64,000 nucleotides of DNA, taken from positions 794,681-858,680 of the forward strand of contig NZ_GL476319.1 in NCBI RefSeq assembly GCF_000148725.1. Reading direction: 5' to 3'. The position numbers and the translations under genes are program-made. The notes under the pieces were generated by a model. It ran no database searches and was not told where the DNA came from. It saw only the letters and a list, made by a program, of their open reading frames with translations. Of this stretch, positions 8,416-16,643 are shown piece after piece. Position 1 is the first letter of the stretch. Each line of letters opens with the position of its first letter. Source of the DNA: Roseibium sp. TrichSKD4 (GTDB lineage Bacteria; Pseudomonadota; Alphaproteobacteria; Rhizobiales; Stappiaceae).

Positions 8416-9951
8416 TCAATCCACTTGATCGCCCACACCGCGCGCCTTCATGCGGGCACGGTAAAGGGAAGCGGCAAGCTCAGCGTCATCCATCCGATCC
8501 GACATGTGTTCAAGCCCGTCGAGGATCTCCGCATAAGAGCCAGCTTCGGCAACCAGCTTTCGGATGGGAGCCAGTAGCGGATCCATCTGATCCTCCCAAT
8601 TGGCCTGCTCATCAACGCCGATCTCGTTAAGCAGCTCATCAGCTGACTGACGGGTGTTGAGACCCTTTTCGATCGGCACCGTTGCAGCGTTCGTTTGCAC
8701 CGCAGACAGCAAAACGTCTTTCTCACCAGGAGCCGAAAAACCAATCCGCTCGCGCACCTCTGCGGCAGAGACCTCAAGGCCAAGCGGGACAAGACGCTCA
8801 ACCACCTGAGACAGGAGATCAAGATCTTCCGGCTCGGTAACAGGCAGGCTGCAATGGGGATAGCGCTGTTGCCGCCCGAAATTGATATCCACGAACGGGC
8901 GAATAATGTCCTTGTTAATCGTCGCTTCAAGATTGCGGGCATCGGCCTGTTTGATATCGAGGCGAACTTCATTGTGAACTTCCGCCTGTGACTTGGACGA
9001 GCCATTGTCAGCGGTCATGGTTTGGCCGAGAATGATCTTGGAGACCTGTTCGTCAAGATATCTGGCGAACTGACCAAAGACCGCTTCGCCGCCGCGCACC
9101 TGTGCCTGGACAAGTTCAATATCGGCGTTTTGGGAAACAATCCCGGCAGCATCGGACGCAATCCCGACCAAGGCCCGCATCAGGGACTTCTTGTCCTCAT
9201 CGCTGGCTGAAGGATGGAACTTGCCGATCCGGATCGGCATTCCGAAAGTCTCGCAGAAGGAAGCCCAATCCTTGATCGTGTAGGACTTGAGGACAAACGA
9301 CCAGACCGCAACACGGGCTAGAGCTGCCCGGATCGGCTTGCCGCTTTTCAGTTTCGGCATATGGGTGATGAACTTGCCCGGCTGCAACGCCAGACCCTCT
9401 TCATGATCGTCCGAGCGCTGCCGCAAACGCCGTCGGTGAATCTTGTCAAACTGGAAATGGCGCTGATCCTGCCAGATAAAGTCCCGTGGCATCCATGGCG
9501 TGGACGAGGTATCCCAGACCATCTCGATGACGGAAAATCCCTTGCCAAGCCCGTCAAGGGCGTCGTCCAGCATGTCAATAAAGTCAGGCTGGTCGATCAA
9601 AGCCTTGCAGGCAGCGGCAATTTCCCGATCACTGTCACTGGTCGTGCCCGCCTCGATCGTCATGGCGATCGAGGAGACTGCCCGCTTTCGGGTACCAAGC
9701 ACGGACATGTAATGCGGCTCACGCTCCTCCATCTCTTCAGCCAAAGTGATGAAGTCCTCAAAATCCCCCTCAGATGCCCGTGACAAAATGCCTGGTAAGG
9801 CTTGGGGCTTCAAACCTGATGCCACCGATCCGTCGAACGGTTTGGAAAGTTGGCGCACCGTCGAAACACTGCTTTCGCTGGAGAGTGCCTTCGGGCTGAC
9901 CCGCATTGGAACGCCGGTGCTGTCATAGATAACGGGAGCGGCCATTACCAC
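8416..9951 (-). CDS. Mu-like portal protein (gp29, DUF935)
   Basis: 511 residues, normal for the DUF935 portal. Recognisable blocks are LAEEMEEREPHYMSVLGTRK, KGFSVIEMVWD, WASFCETFGMPIRIGK and ILGQTMTADNGSSKSQAEVH, which together are diagnostic. The protein forms the dodecameric ring through which DNA is packaged by the terminase encoded just upstream (7-bp overlap). The start may be either of two Met codons 2 residues apart (MVM or MAAPVIYD). Confidence 0.93.
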   Translation of the reverse strand: MVMAAPVIYDSTGVPMRVSPKALSSESSVSTVRQLSKPFDGSVASGLKPQALPGILSRASEGDFEDFITLAEEMEEREPHYMSVLGTRKRAVSSIAMTIEAGTTSDSDREIAAACKALIDQPDFIDMLDDALDGLGKGFSVIEMVWDTSSTPWMPRDFIWQDQRHFQFDKIHRRRLRQRSDDHEEGLALQPGKFITHMPKLKSGKPIRAALARVAVWSFVLKSYTIKDWASFCETFGMPIRIGKFHPSASDEDKKSLMRALVGIASDAAGIVSQNADIELVQAQVRGGEAVFGQFARYLDEQVSKIILGQTMTADNGSSKSQAEVHNEVRLDIKQADARNLEATINKDIIRPFVDINFGRQQRYPHCSLPVTEPEDLDLLSQVVERLVPLGLEVSAAEVRERIGFSAPGEKDVLLSAVQTNAATVPIEKGLNTRQSADELLNEIGVDEQANWEDQMDPLLAPIRKLVAEAGSYAEILDGLEHMSDRMDDAELAASLYRARMKARGVGDQVD

Positions 9952-11588
9952 AATCCTTCCCTTCGCGTTGGTATGGACCCAAAGCTGATTTCATCATCGT
10001 CATCTCGCCCAAGCCCGCTCAGCTGCCGGGTCATCTCGCCGCTGGAAATAAACTCGTAAGAAGGAAGATCCTGACGGCTGGCAAAATAGGCAAGCGCACC
10101 GGCAATGGCCGTGTCGCCGTGCCGGTCAAACCCATCCGATCCCTTGTTGCGATGATCATCCGGGACTTTGATGATCCCACCGACATAGGCGAGCGCCTGG
10201 TGATCGTTCAAAATGTCCTCATCTCGTGGAAGGATGAGGGTCCGGTCACCAAAAGCCTCGATGTAAGGCGGCATGTTGGTCAGGTACCATGACTGGCTCA
10301 GTTTGACTTCGACAATGGTCGCGCCATATCGCTGGGCCGCTTTTTCGGCAAGATACTGACCATTGCCAGTCGCATCCAGCGCCCCGCCTGAAAGCTTGGG
10401 AAGGCGGTCGCCAACATAATAAAGAACCTCGCGCTGCTGGTCGAACGGCACATTGCGCATCTCGACAATCAGCACACAGCGGCGAACCAGATCCCGGCCA
10501 ATCTCAAAGACAACAATACTGGTCAGGTCACCCGATCGCGCAAAGTCTTCACCGAACACATGACGGCGCTCGGGATTGAGTTTTTTAAGGATCGGCAAAA
10601 GCTTGTCATTGCAAAAGACAATCTGTTCAGCGCGCCGGATACCAGGCGGTGCGCTTTTAAAGGCATCGGCCAATTTCCAGCGCACGACCGGAATGCCGCC
10701 TTCCATGCAGCTTTCGATCTGAACCCGTGTCAGGGCAGCCCCTTCCGCTTCTGCCGGGATCGCATCCAGCTCCTGGTGCATCTTGGATGTTCGGGTGCCA
10801 TAGGCTTTGCGGATCCCGGCTTCCCAATCTTCTTCGGCCTTTTTGGACCAGACCCATCCCTTCATCCGGCAAAGACGCTTGTAGAGTCCGTTTTCAACCG
10901 CTGCCTTGAAGGGAATATGATGGACCTCAAAGAGGTTCTTTTTCGCCCGTGCTTCGCGGATCAATTCATTAAAAGGATTGAGAACACCGTTATGGGTGGA
11001 GATCACCCGGACCTTGCCGCCCCAGATAAGCAGCGCATTCACCGCATCAAGAACCTCGTGAACATCCTTGTGAAAGGCTGCTTCATCAATGACCACGACA
11101 CCCTGAAGGCCGCGAATATTGGCAGGGCGTGAGGACAGAGCCTCGACCCGATAGCCTGATTTGAATCGGATACGGAAAGCAGAAACATGCCTTGAAGATC
11201 CATCGGCCTGCTGATCTTCAAAAACAAACTCTTCAATCTGAACGGCCTGCTTTGCGATCAGCTTGGCGAACTTGGCGACATAGCCGATGAACTCCCGGCC
11301 TTTCTCCTTGGTATCGCCAATATAGAGGACGTTATCCCCGCCATCTTCCCGGCTGGCAGCTGCAATCAAGGTATCGCCAAGGGCTTCGGCAAAGGTGATC
11401 CCGGTGCGCCGACCCTTTTCGGCGATCTTCATCCGGCTTTCATCGGCAAGCCAGTCGCGCTGGTGTTTCATCAAAACGCCGTCCGCGAAGGGATCGTCAT
11501 CGGGAACATCTGCAACACCGGGCAGATCATCCGGCAAGTCGTCCGGGTTTCTGGAAATGGCCTCAAGGTCTGGGGTATCGTCAACCAT
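9945..11588 (-). CDS. Terminase large subunit (Mu gp28-like)
   Basis: 547 residues. The ATPase part has an atypical Walker A, EKGRRTGITFAEA (about residues 57-69), and Walker B GVVVIDEAAFHKD (about 165). The nuclease half shows FGEDFARSGDLTSIVVFE and GALDATGNGQYL and ends with DRHGDTAIAGALAYF, supplying the acidic residues of the RNase H-like fold. It drives headful packaging of the integrated genome. Start overlaps the small-subunit gene by 8 bp. Confidence 0.92.
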   Translation of the reverse strand: MVDDTPDLEAISRNPDDLPDDLPGVADVPDDDPFADGVLMKHQRDWLADESRMKIAEKGRRTGITFAEALGDTLIAAASREDGGDNVLYIGDTKEKGREFIGYVAKFAKLIAKQAVQIEEFVFEDQQADGSSRHVSAFRIRFKSGYRVEALSSRPANIRGLQGVVVIDEAAFHKDVHEVLDAVNALLIWGGKVRVISTHNGVLNPFNELIREARAKKNLFEVHHIPFKAAVENGLYKRLCRMKGWVWSKKAEEDWEAGIRKAYGTRTSKMHQELDAIPAEAEGAALTRVQIESCMEGGIPVVRWKLADAFKSAPPGIRRAEQIVFCNDKLLPILKKLNPERRHVFGEDFARSGDLTSIVVFEIGRDLVRRCVLIVEMRNVPFDQQREVLYYVGDRLPKLSGGALDATGNGQYLAEKAAQRYGATIVEVKLSQSWYLTNMPPYIEAFGDRTLILPRDEDILNDHQALAYVGGIIKVPDDHRNKGSDGFDRHGDTAIAGALAYFASRQDLPSYEFISSGEMTRQLSGLGRDDDDEISFGSIPTRREGLW

Positions 11589-12207
11589 TGTCCGGCAAGC
11601 CCAAAAACTCGGTTTTCAGTTCCTTGATCCGATTGGCACCCAGATTGAGTTCCTTGCCAACGGCCTCAATCATCTTCTTGCCCTTCTTGAACCCGGTGTC
11701 GGTACGGGCAAGACGCACTGTATGGGACACTTTCTCCGCAGCATTGGCCGAGCGCAGGGTTTCAGCCAGGTGTTTCAGATCCTTCGCATCCAGATTGCCC
11801 TTTTCAAGCGCGGTTAAAGCTGCGCTTTTCAGCGCATTGGAGATCAGGATCGTGGTGTTGTCCGGCTCGTCCGGATCAAGGCGCTCGGTAAAGGCAGCTG
11901 CAATGGCGCGCGTCCGCTCCAGCTCGCGGCTCAGCTTGGCAAGGCGAATGGAATAGCGGTTAAACACACCGTAACTGACAGGTTCAATGTCCCGCTCTTC
12001 AAGCCTTTCATTAAACTCGCGGTGGATGTCCGTCAGGTGCCGCTTGTGCGCGGCCATCTCTTCAGCTGCCCAGGCAACAATGTCATCGGCATCTTCCGGT
12101 AACAGATCGATCTTCGTCAGCCGACCACGGGCCGAGCGCCTGCGAAACCGCTTCGTGGTCTCGATCTCGCCGGAAGCATCAATGTCACCTTGCGCAGGGG
12201 TCGCCAT
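11581..12207 (-). CDS. DUF3486 phage protein (Mu gp27-like, probable small terminase)
   Basis: 208 residues, largely helical, beginning after a short tail with RRRSARGRLTKIDLLPED, then ADDIVAWAAEEMAAHKRH and IHREFNERLEERDIEPVS, typical for DUF3486. Immediately upstream of the large terminase, where Mu gp27 lies. Predicted to recognise the pac site near the prophage end. The gene ends inside the terminase start. Confidence 0.88.
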   Translation of the reverse strand: MATPAQGDIDASGEIETTKRFRRRSARGRLTKIDLLPEDADDIVAWAAEEMAAHKRHLTDIHREFNERLEERDIEPVSYGVFNRYSIRLAKLSRELERTRAIAAAFTERLDPDEPDNTTILISNALKSAALTALEKGNLDAKDLKHLAETLRSANAAEKVSHTVRLARTDTGFKKGKKMIEAVGKELNLGANRIKELKTEFLGLPDNG

Positions 12208-12212
12208 TTAAA

Positions 12213-12515
12213 TCAGCCCTCCGGAGATGGCCGCTGGATCCCCGGAATAACGGTCCGGCGTTCAACATGATCCTGCCCACGGCGGGTCAGGGTCGCAACC
12301 ACGGTGGACCCTTGTTCCAGAACACGAACGGCACCTGCTTCATCCTGTAACCACGACAACTGAGCGCGCAGATAATCGAGGGACTTAAAGTGTCCAAACC
12401 GCTCAAGGTTCGCCAAAACCATGTCGCCGTTCAGCGAATAATCCGTTTCAGGGGCAAGGGCGCGCAGAATGATCAGTCGGATATTCTGATCGGCAAAATC
12501 CTTATAGCTACTCAT
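12213..12515 (-). CDS. Mu gp26-like winged-helix phage protein
   Basis: 100 residues. The pattern IRLIILRALAPETDYSLNG, FGHFKSLDYLRAQLSWL and VVATLTRRGQDHVERR is that of small ArsR-like winged-helix proteins between the DUF2730 and DUF3486 genes of Mu-like phages. Overlaps DUF2730 by 4 bp (ATGA). A DNA-binding role is plausible but unproven. Confidence 0.75.
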   Translation of the reverse strand: MSSYKDFADQNIRLIILRALAPETDYSLNGDMVLANLERFGHFKSLDYLRAQLSWLQDEAGAVRVLEQGSTVVATLTRRGQDHVERRTVIPGIQRPSPEG

Positions 12516-12826
12516 TTGGACTTCTCCATCAGGTAGTCTTCAATACGCTTGTTTGTTCGCTGGATGCTTTTGATCTGTTCCAGAACCGTTGAAAGCTCGC
12601 CGCTCATTTTCGCCAGACTGAGTTCCAGTTTATGGACCGCATCGGCATCCGGCATATGCCGGAATTCCGTCTCGATGATTTGAACCCGGTTCGACAGATC
12701 CTCGACCTTCTTGGAATTGTCTCTGGATCTGTGCGTGAGGTGGTTCCAGATCGCTGTTCCAAGGGCAAAGACGGACGCAGTGATCGCAATCCATCCCTTG
12801 AGCGTGTCCATGTCCATCAATTCCAT
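12512..12826 (-). CDS. DUF2730 membrane-anchored coiled-coil phage protein (Mu gp25-like)
   Basis: 104 residues: a single N-terminal membrane segment (GWIAITASVFALGTAIWNHL, about residues 11-30) followed by a coiled coil to the C-terminus. This is the DUF2730 layout always found beside gp26/gp27 in Mu-like phages. The start overlaps the zinc-finger gene by about 10 bp. Function unknown; its lysis-cassette position hints at a membrane role. Confidence 0.8.
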   Translation of the reverse strand: MELMDMDTLKGWIAITASVFALGTAIWNHLTHRSRDNSKKVEDLSNRVQIIETEFRHMPDADAVHKLELSLAKMSGELSTVLEQIKSIQRTNKRIEDYLMEKSK

Positions 12827-13032
12827 CCCTGTTCATGATCCTGCTGGCACGGGGCACAACGCACAGCGCCTGCAACAAGTTCGCGGCGGCGAAGAGGAAT
12901 CGGATCTCCGCAATCAACGCAGGTTGTTCGTGCACTGACCGTTTCCATGCCGCTGGTCACATGGCGAATGCCAGCTTCCCGTTCCCGCTCTGCAAGGGCA
13001 TTGGCACGGTCAACGTCATCGAATTCACTCAT
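12817..13032 (-). CDS. TraR/DksA-type C4 zinc finger protein
   Basis: I choose ATG at 13032 (MSEFDDVDRANALAERERE), giving 71 residues as in F-plasmid TraR. The zinc motif is TTCVDCGDPIPLRRRELV then RCAPCQQ, CxxC-x17-CxxC. TraR-like proteins bind the RNA polymerase secondary channel without ppGpp and alter promoter choice, so a phage copy may favour phage promoters. It lies between the o-spanin and DUF2730. Confidence 0.9.
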   Translation of the reverse strand: MSEFDDVDRANALAEREREAGIRHVTSGMETVSARTTCVDCGDPIPLRRRELVAGAVRCAPCQQDHEQGWN

Positions 13033-13039
13033 CGCCCGG

Positions 13040-13342
13040 TCAGCCCTCTGCACTGGCCGGTTTTCGGCGAGGGACAGGAATGATGGCTGGCACAATCTCC
13101 CGGTCTGATTTTGGAACCCGGCCCTGGACCTTTTCCCGATTAGGGGGAACCCAGCCGCACTCCGCCCGGCCTGTTTCAAGATTGGCAAGAAGGCCGTCGA
13201 CAGTTTGCTGGGAGAGCTGGGACACCTCGCGCTCGGTTGGATAGACAGGGGTGAAACCACCACAGGCATCAACCATCTGCCCGGGCCCACTCGCGCAGGC
13301 GGCGACGACGCTCATCAGCGCCAAGGCGATCAAGTTCCGCAT
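13040..13342 (-). CDS. Putative o-spanin (Rz1-like lipoprotein)
   Basis: 100 residues with an N-terminal signal and lipobox VVAAC (Cys16), then Gly/Pro-bearing sequence and a Pro/Arg-rich tail (IPVPRRKP). It overlaps the 3' end of the upstream i-spanin-like gene by 74 bp in another frame, the classic Rz/Rz1 arrangement. Together they would fuse inner and outer membranes in the last step of host lysis. Sequence families for spanins are weak; this call rests on architecture. Confidence 0.75.
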   Translation of the reverse strand: MRNLIALALMSVVAACASGPGQMVDACGGFTPVYPTEREVSQLSQQTVDGLLANLETGRAECGWVPPNREKVQGRVPKSDREIVPAIIPVPRRKPASAEG

Positions 13343-13520
13343 CTCGGATCATCCTTCGTTTCAAGGTATCAAGGGATTGGGCTTTTCTGCGCAGTCGCTC
13401 AGAGCGCGCCCCGCGCTCCATGATCTGGCGGACAATTACCCAAAAAAGGAAAAGGCCCACCAGAAAGGCCGCGAACCGCCGCCCGATTTTTGAGCCGGTA
13501 ATGAGGCCAAGAAACCACAT
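13269..13520 (-). CDS. Putative i-spanin (Rz-like)
   Basis: 83 residues. N-terminal membrane segment (FAAFLVGLFLFWVIV, about 17-31) followed by a highly charged helix (RSERLRRKAQSLDTLKRRM), the layout of an inner-membrane spanin with periplasmic coiled coil. Its start shares one base with the endolysin stop at 13520 and its end overlaps the lipoprotein gene. Shorter than lambda Rz (153 aa), as in many phages. Confidence 0.7.
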   Translation of the reverse strand: MWFLGLITGSKIGRRFAAFLVGLFLFWVIVRQIMERGARSERLRRKAQSLDTLKRRMIRDAELDRLGADERRRRLREWARADG

Positions 13521-14743
13521 CAGACCGTCTTGCCCCGCCTGTGGTCCTCAACGCGCGCCGATCCGGCCCGCCAATGCTGGAAGGTCATAAACGCAACGAC
13601 AGCCAGAAGGGCAAAAAGAGCAATGCGGGACAAACCGCCAAAGGGGGCAATCATGGGCTCGATCGCAGCTATCGCATCCTGGAACGTTGCCGAGACCTCA
13701 GACAGGAGAACAAGCCCGCCAAGGCCGATGCCAGCTGCCCCGGTGCCGGTTCCTTTCACCGATGCATCGGCAATGCGTGAACCTTCTTTTTGCAAGGAAA
13801 CAAGCGTCTCGGTGGTCCGCTTGGCCGGAACCGCCACAAGATCACCTTCCGGAGTATGTTCAACGGTTACATCGTCTTGAATGGGAACGGCGCTTATAAG
13901 CGCGTCCTGTGTCTGCTGCCCAACAATGCCGTCCGGCTTCAAGCCGTGATCAGCCTGGAAGGCAACCACCGCCCGTTTGGTCGCTGGCCCGAAGTCCCCA
14001 TCGACACGAAGAACATAATTAAGGTTGGTCAGCCTTAACTGGAGCCGCTCAACTTTTTCACCTTCAGAGCCAAGGCGCAAACTGGCCGCTCGTGCCTTGT
14101 TGCGGACCGTCAGGGATTGCCGCGTCAAGCGGCTGTATTCCCTTTTGATAAGGCGGGTGTAATGGTCAATCTGACCAGGGCCATTGTAGCGGCGAACAAT
14201 CGCCCGAACGTCTCTGTCCCGAAGCTCATCAAAGAGACCGGAGTTTTCCAGGAACGCAATGAAGGCCGTGTCATGGGCAGCCTCACTTACTCCCAATGCG
14301 CGAACAAAGCCCTGGACTGTCGCAAAACCGCATTTGCCGTGGTTGAAGCCCATGATCTGGGCCTTGCCATAAGAAGCCGACTTGAGGCCCGCGTCCTCAT
14401 CAAGGTCCACCATCTTGCCAAGGCGATCCCAACGGGAATCGGATCCCGATTTCCCAAGGCCGGAATAGTTCTTGCGAGACCATTTGGGGGTGGAAAGCTT
14501 CAGTCGCCGCGCCCGAGCGCGCAAGGGTTTCGGCAATAGCCGGTCAAAGATGTGCTTTTCCGGCAGGATGATCAGCCGGTCTTTATCATCAAAAGCCCGG
14601 CCACCACTTTCAACGGCAAGGATCGCCCGAAGGAAATCAGCGTCACAGCCAATACGATTGGCAGCTTGCCCGATCGCCCTTTTATCGGCATTCCTTTGGC
14701 CGGGGCCATAAGCCAGATATTCGAAAGTGCTTGAATGGGTCAC
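13520..14743 (-). CDS. Endolysin: N-acetylmuramidase plus peptidoglycan-binding domain and C-terminal membrane segment
   Basis: 407 residues from a GTG at 14743 with AGGAGG 8 nt upstream. Residues 20-200 are a DUF3380-type muramidase: FLRAILAVESGGRAF with the catalytic Glu, YGKAQIMGFN and IVRRYNGPG. Residues about 210-275 form a PG_binding_1 domain (LRVDGDFGPATKRAVVAFQ). The C-terminus holds a glycine-rich stretch and a membrane segment (IALFALLAVVAFMTF), unusual for an endolysin and possibly keeping it membrane-bound. First gene of the lysis/head operon. Confidence 0.9.
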   Translation of the reverse strand: MTHSSTFEYLAYGPGQRNADKRAIGQAANRIGCDADFLRAILAVESGGRAFDDKDRLIILPEKHIFDRLLPKPLRARARRLKLSTPKWSRKNYSGLGKSGSDSRWDRLGKMVDLDEDAGLKSASYGKAQIMGFNHGKCGFATVQGFVRALGVSEAAHDTAFIAFLENSGLFDELRDRDVRAIVRRYNGPGQIDHYTRLIKREYSRLTRQSLTVRNKARAASLRLGSEGEKVERLQLRLTNLNYVLRVDGDFGPATKRAVVAFQADHGLKPDGIVGQQTQDALISAVPIQDDVTVEHTPEGDLVAVPAKRTTETLVSLQKEGSRIADASVKGTGTGAAGIGLGGLVLLSEVSATFQDAIAAIEPMIAPFGGLSRIALFALLAVVAFMTFQHWRAGSARVEDHRRGKTV

Positions 14744-14828
14744 ATCACTTGCCTCCTAAAACCGAAGAAGCCCCGGTCGGGGTGTGGTTCTTGAAAGCAA
14801 GGTTAGGTTGAGACGTGGGGAAGGTCTT

Positions 14829-14846
14829 TGGTGACAGATGTCACCA
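14829..14846 (-). promoter_or_regulatory. Inverted repeat, candidate late-promoter operator (lysis operon)
   Basis: TGGTGACA-GA-TGTCACCA, perfect 8-bp arms, 86 bp upstream of the endolysin GTG and between it and the Mor-like gene. Same arms as at 6821-6838. The position matches Mu Plys. Confidence 0.7.
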
Positions 14847-14875
14847 TGGGGAGCAAATAACTGGTCAGTTATGGG

Positions 14876-15301
14876 CTAGAAAAGGCGGGCCTGACGATCG
14901 TCAATCAGATCATCCGAATTATCAGCCTTGTGCCGGAACACGGTGCGGCGGCTGATCTTGAGGGCCTTTGCAATCCTATCAGCGCTTTCGCCCTTTGCAA
15001 GCCGCTCCTCGATCGCCCGGTGAAGCTCAAATTGACGGGCATTAAACCCAAGAGGCAAATCAATGATTTGCTTGGCAAACGTGTCGCAGATCAGACGCGC
15101 GGTTTCAACGTCAAGGATCTGCGCAAGCCAGTGTCGTTCCGTGATCGCCTTTGGATCGGGAAAATAGACACGTGATCCACCGCGCGCCGTTGTCAGCTTG
15201 TGGGCAGCTTCCAGCCCGGCACATTCGACCAGGGCACGCATGACGGGCGAGAGTGCCCCCAGCGCCCGCAAAGTCTCCTGTGACGGGGTGGCATCAGTCA
15301 C
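14876..15301 (-). CDS. Mor/C-type late transcription activator
   Basis: GTG at 15301 gives 141 residues, near the 129 of Mu Mor. The C-terminal helix-turn-helix RIAKALKISRRTVFRHK (about 110-126) and the preceding ERLAKGESAD fit the Mor family; the middle includes GGSRVYFPDPKAITERHWL. In Mu, Mor and C bind dyad sites and activate middle and late promoters. Only one such gene is visible here, so it may do both jobs. The start overlaps the upstream small gene by 8 bp. Confidence 0.82.
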   Translation of the reverse strand: MTDATPSQETLRALGALSPVMRALVECAGLEAAHKLTTARGGSRVYFPDPKAITERHWLAQILDVETARLICDTFAKQIIDLPLGFNARQFELHRAIEERLAKGESADRIAKALKISRRTVFRHKADNSDDLIDDRQARLF

Positions 15302-15488
15302 GGCGATCTCCCCATTTGGCAAGCTCGCCGTCAATGTGATCTGCAAGGTCTCCCGCGATCTTGCCGAGCTGGAACCGCATGCGGCCATCCATATCGGCGA
15401 CAAGGCGTTTTTCTTCGATCTGCCGCCTGGTCGCAATCAGGATTCGCAATGTGTGCGGATGGGTGGTGCCCTGATTAAAGCCGCTCAT
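15294..15488 (-). CDS. Small hypothetical protein upstream of mor
   Basis: 64 residues (MSGFNQGTTHPHTLRILIAT, then RQIEEKRLVADMDGRMRFQL). Overlaps GemA by 4 bp and the Mor-like GTG by 8 bp, so it is part of the same transcript. No known domain recognised. Its helix-rich C-terminus (KIAGDLADHIDGELAKW) is the only notable feature. Confidence 0.6.
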   Translation of the reverse strand: MSGFNQGTTHPHTLRILIATRRQIEEKRLVADMDGRMRFQLGKIAGDLADHIDGELAKWGDRRD

Positions 15489-16126
15489 TGCTTCACCTGC
15501 CGGACCAGCTTGCCCAGCCCGTTCATGACGGCAAACCAGTCATTGCGGGAGAACTCGGAGAACTCCCGATTGCCGACGGTGCCATTCACAAATTCTGCGA
15601 GGGTACCGTTCATTGCGACCGGATGATCACAGGCCAGCAGGATTGCCCACTGGCAGGCCACAATCTGGAACCGTTGGTCATTGAGCAGCTGCGGGCGGTT
15701 CTTGTCGAAGGTGAAAAGATCGATAGCACTATGGCCCAAACCCTTCGCCGTCATCTCCCGCAGGATCCAACCCTTCAATGCCTCGATGACCTTTCTGGCG
15801 TCGTCCCCATGATGCAGGAACCGGGAGTGATCAATTCCCGTCTGGCGCTTGAGGAAGGACATCATGGCCTTGTCCGTCTTTTGCCGAAACACACCAAGGT
15901 TCCAACCGGCTATCCAGAGCGCCTGAAGTTTGGGGGCATATTTGCCGGTGGCCCGATCCGAGCGAGGCTCCGCCTTGCCCATCTTGGTCAGGATTCGGCT
16001 ATAGGTTTGCGGCGAATGTCCCTTGAGACTGGGAGATCCCGTTACCCCTTCCGCAACAACGCGGAGCTGGTCCTCGTTCATGCTGAGTTCGCGGGCGCGG
16101 CCAAATAGAGCGCGGATGCTGGTCAT
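15485..16126 (-). CDS. GemA regulatory protein (Mu gp16-like)
   Basis: ATG at 16126 (MTSIRALFGRARELSMNEDQ) gives 213 residues. The N-terminal 140 residues match gp16/GemA: VVAEGVTGSPSLKGHSPQTYSRIL, KLQALWIAGWNLGV and FLKRQTGIDHSRFL. GemA in Mu affects host gene expression and DNA supercoiling. The last 70 residues (from NRPQLLNDQRFQIV) look like an extension beyond the usual domain. Confidence 0.87.
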   Translation of the reverse strand: MTSIRALFGRARELSMNEDQLRVVAEGVTGSPSLKGHSPQTYSRILTKMGKAEPRSDRATGKYAPKLQALWIAGWNLGVFRQKTDKAMMSFLKRQTGIDHSRFLHHGDDARKVIEALKGWILREMTAKGLGHSAIDLFTFDKNRPQLLNDQRFQIVACQWAILLACDHPVAMNGTLAEFVNGTVGNREFSEFSRNDWFAVMNGLGKLVRQVKQ

Positions 16127-16383
16127 GACACATTGCCCTCCAGCAGCTGGCGTCGCTCTTCGACAATCTGGTTCACTTCCAAAATGGCAGCATCCGCAAG
16201 CCGCAAATACCCCTCCCGGTTGAACTCCCAATCAAGTGCCAGATTGCATTCCATCGTCACGCCATCGCCCATTGGCCGCTTGACGATCGGCAGGTTGTCG
16301 AGGCTCATTTCCTCACAAATATGCTGCGGGTAGTCATGCCGAAACATGGAAAAGGCAATTCGTTCCCTGTCTGTATGTGCCAT
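16123..16383 (-). CDS. Hypothetical early phage protein
   Basis: ATG at 16383 (MAHTDRERIAFSMFRHDYPQ) gives 86 residues; the frame upstream overlaps the preceding gene and is probably not translated. Acidic, with ALDWEFNREGYLRLADAAIL. It overlaps GemA by ATGA. No family recognised. Confidence 0.6.
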   Translation of the reverse strand: MAHTDRERIAFSMFRHDYPQHICEEMSLDNLPIVKRPMGDGVTMECNLALDWEFNREGYLRLADAAILEVNQIVEERRQLLEGNVS

Positions 16384-16387
16384 TGTC

Positions 16388-16642
16388 TCAATCCTTGTAA
16401 GGAAGCCTTGGGCTGTTCTGCGCACCAACCGGTCCCGCATCACCGAGCGGTTCCGGCTGTGCTCTGGCTTCCAGTTCCAGTCTCAAAAGGTCTTTGGTGA
16501 TTTCTTCGATCTGGTCATGCAGCTCGCGCTGCCGAGCCTTGCGAAATCTCAGCTTGTAAGCCCGCGCCAGAAGCTCGTCCCGGCGAAGGCGCAAGTTTGT
16601 CACCTCACTCAAACCATCTGCGGTGTTGGCGAGGCGGGACAT
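16388..16642 (-). CDS. Hypothetical coiled-coil early phage protein
   Basis: 84 residues, strongly helical and charged (LRRDELLARAYKLRFRKA, then HDQIEEITKDLLRLELEA), so a coiled coil is likely. Sits 1 bp after the DUF2786 stop. No function recognised. Confidence 0.6.
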   Translation of the reverse strand: MSRLANTADGLSEVTNLRLRRDELLARAYKLRFRKARQRELHDQIEEITKDLLRLELEARAQPEPLGDAGPVGAQNSPRLPYKD

Positions 16643-16643
16643 G

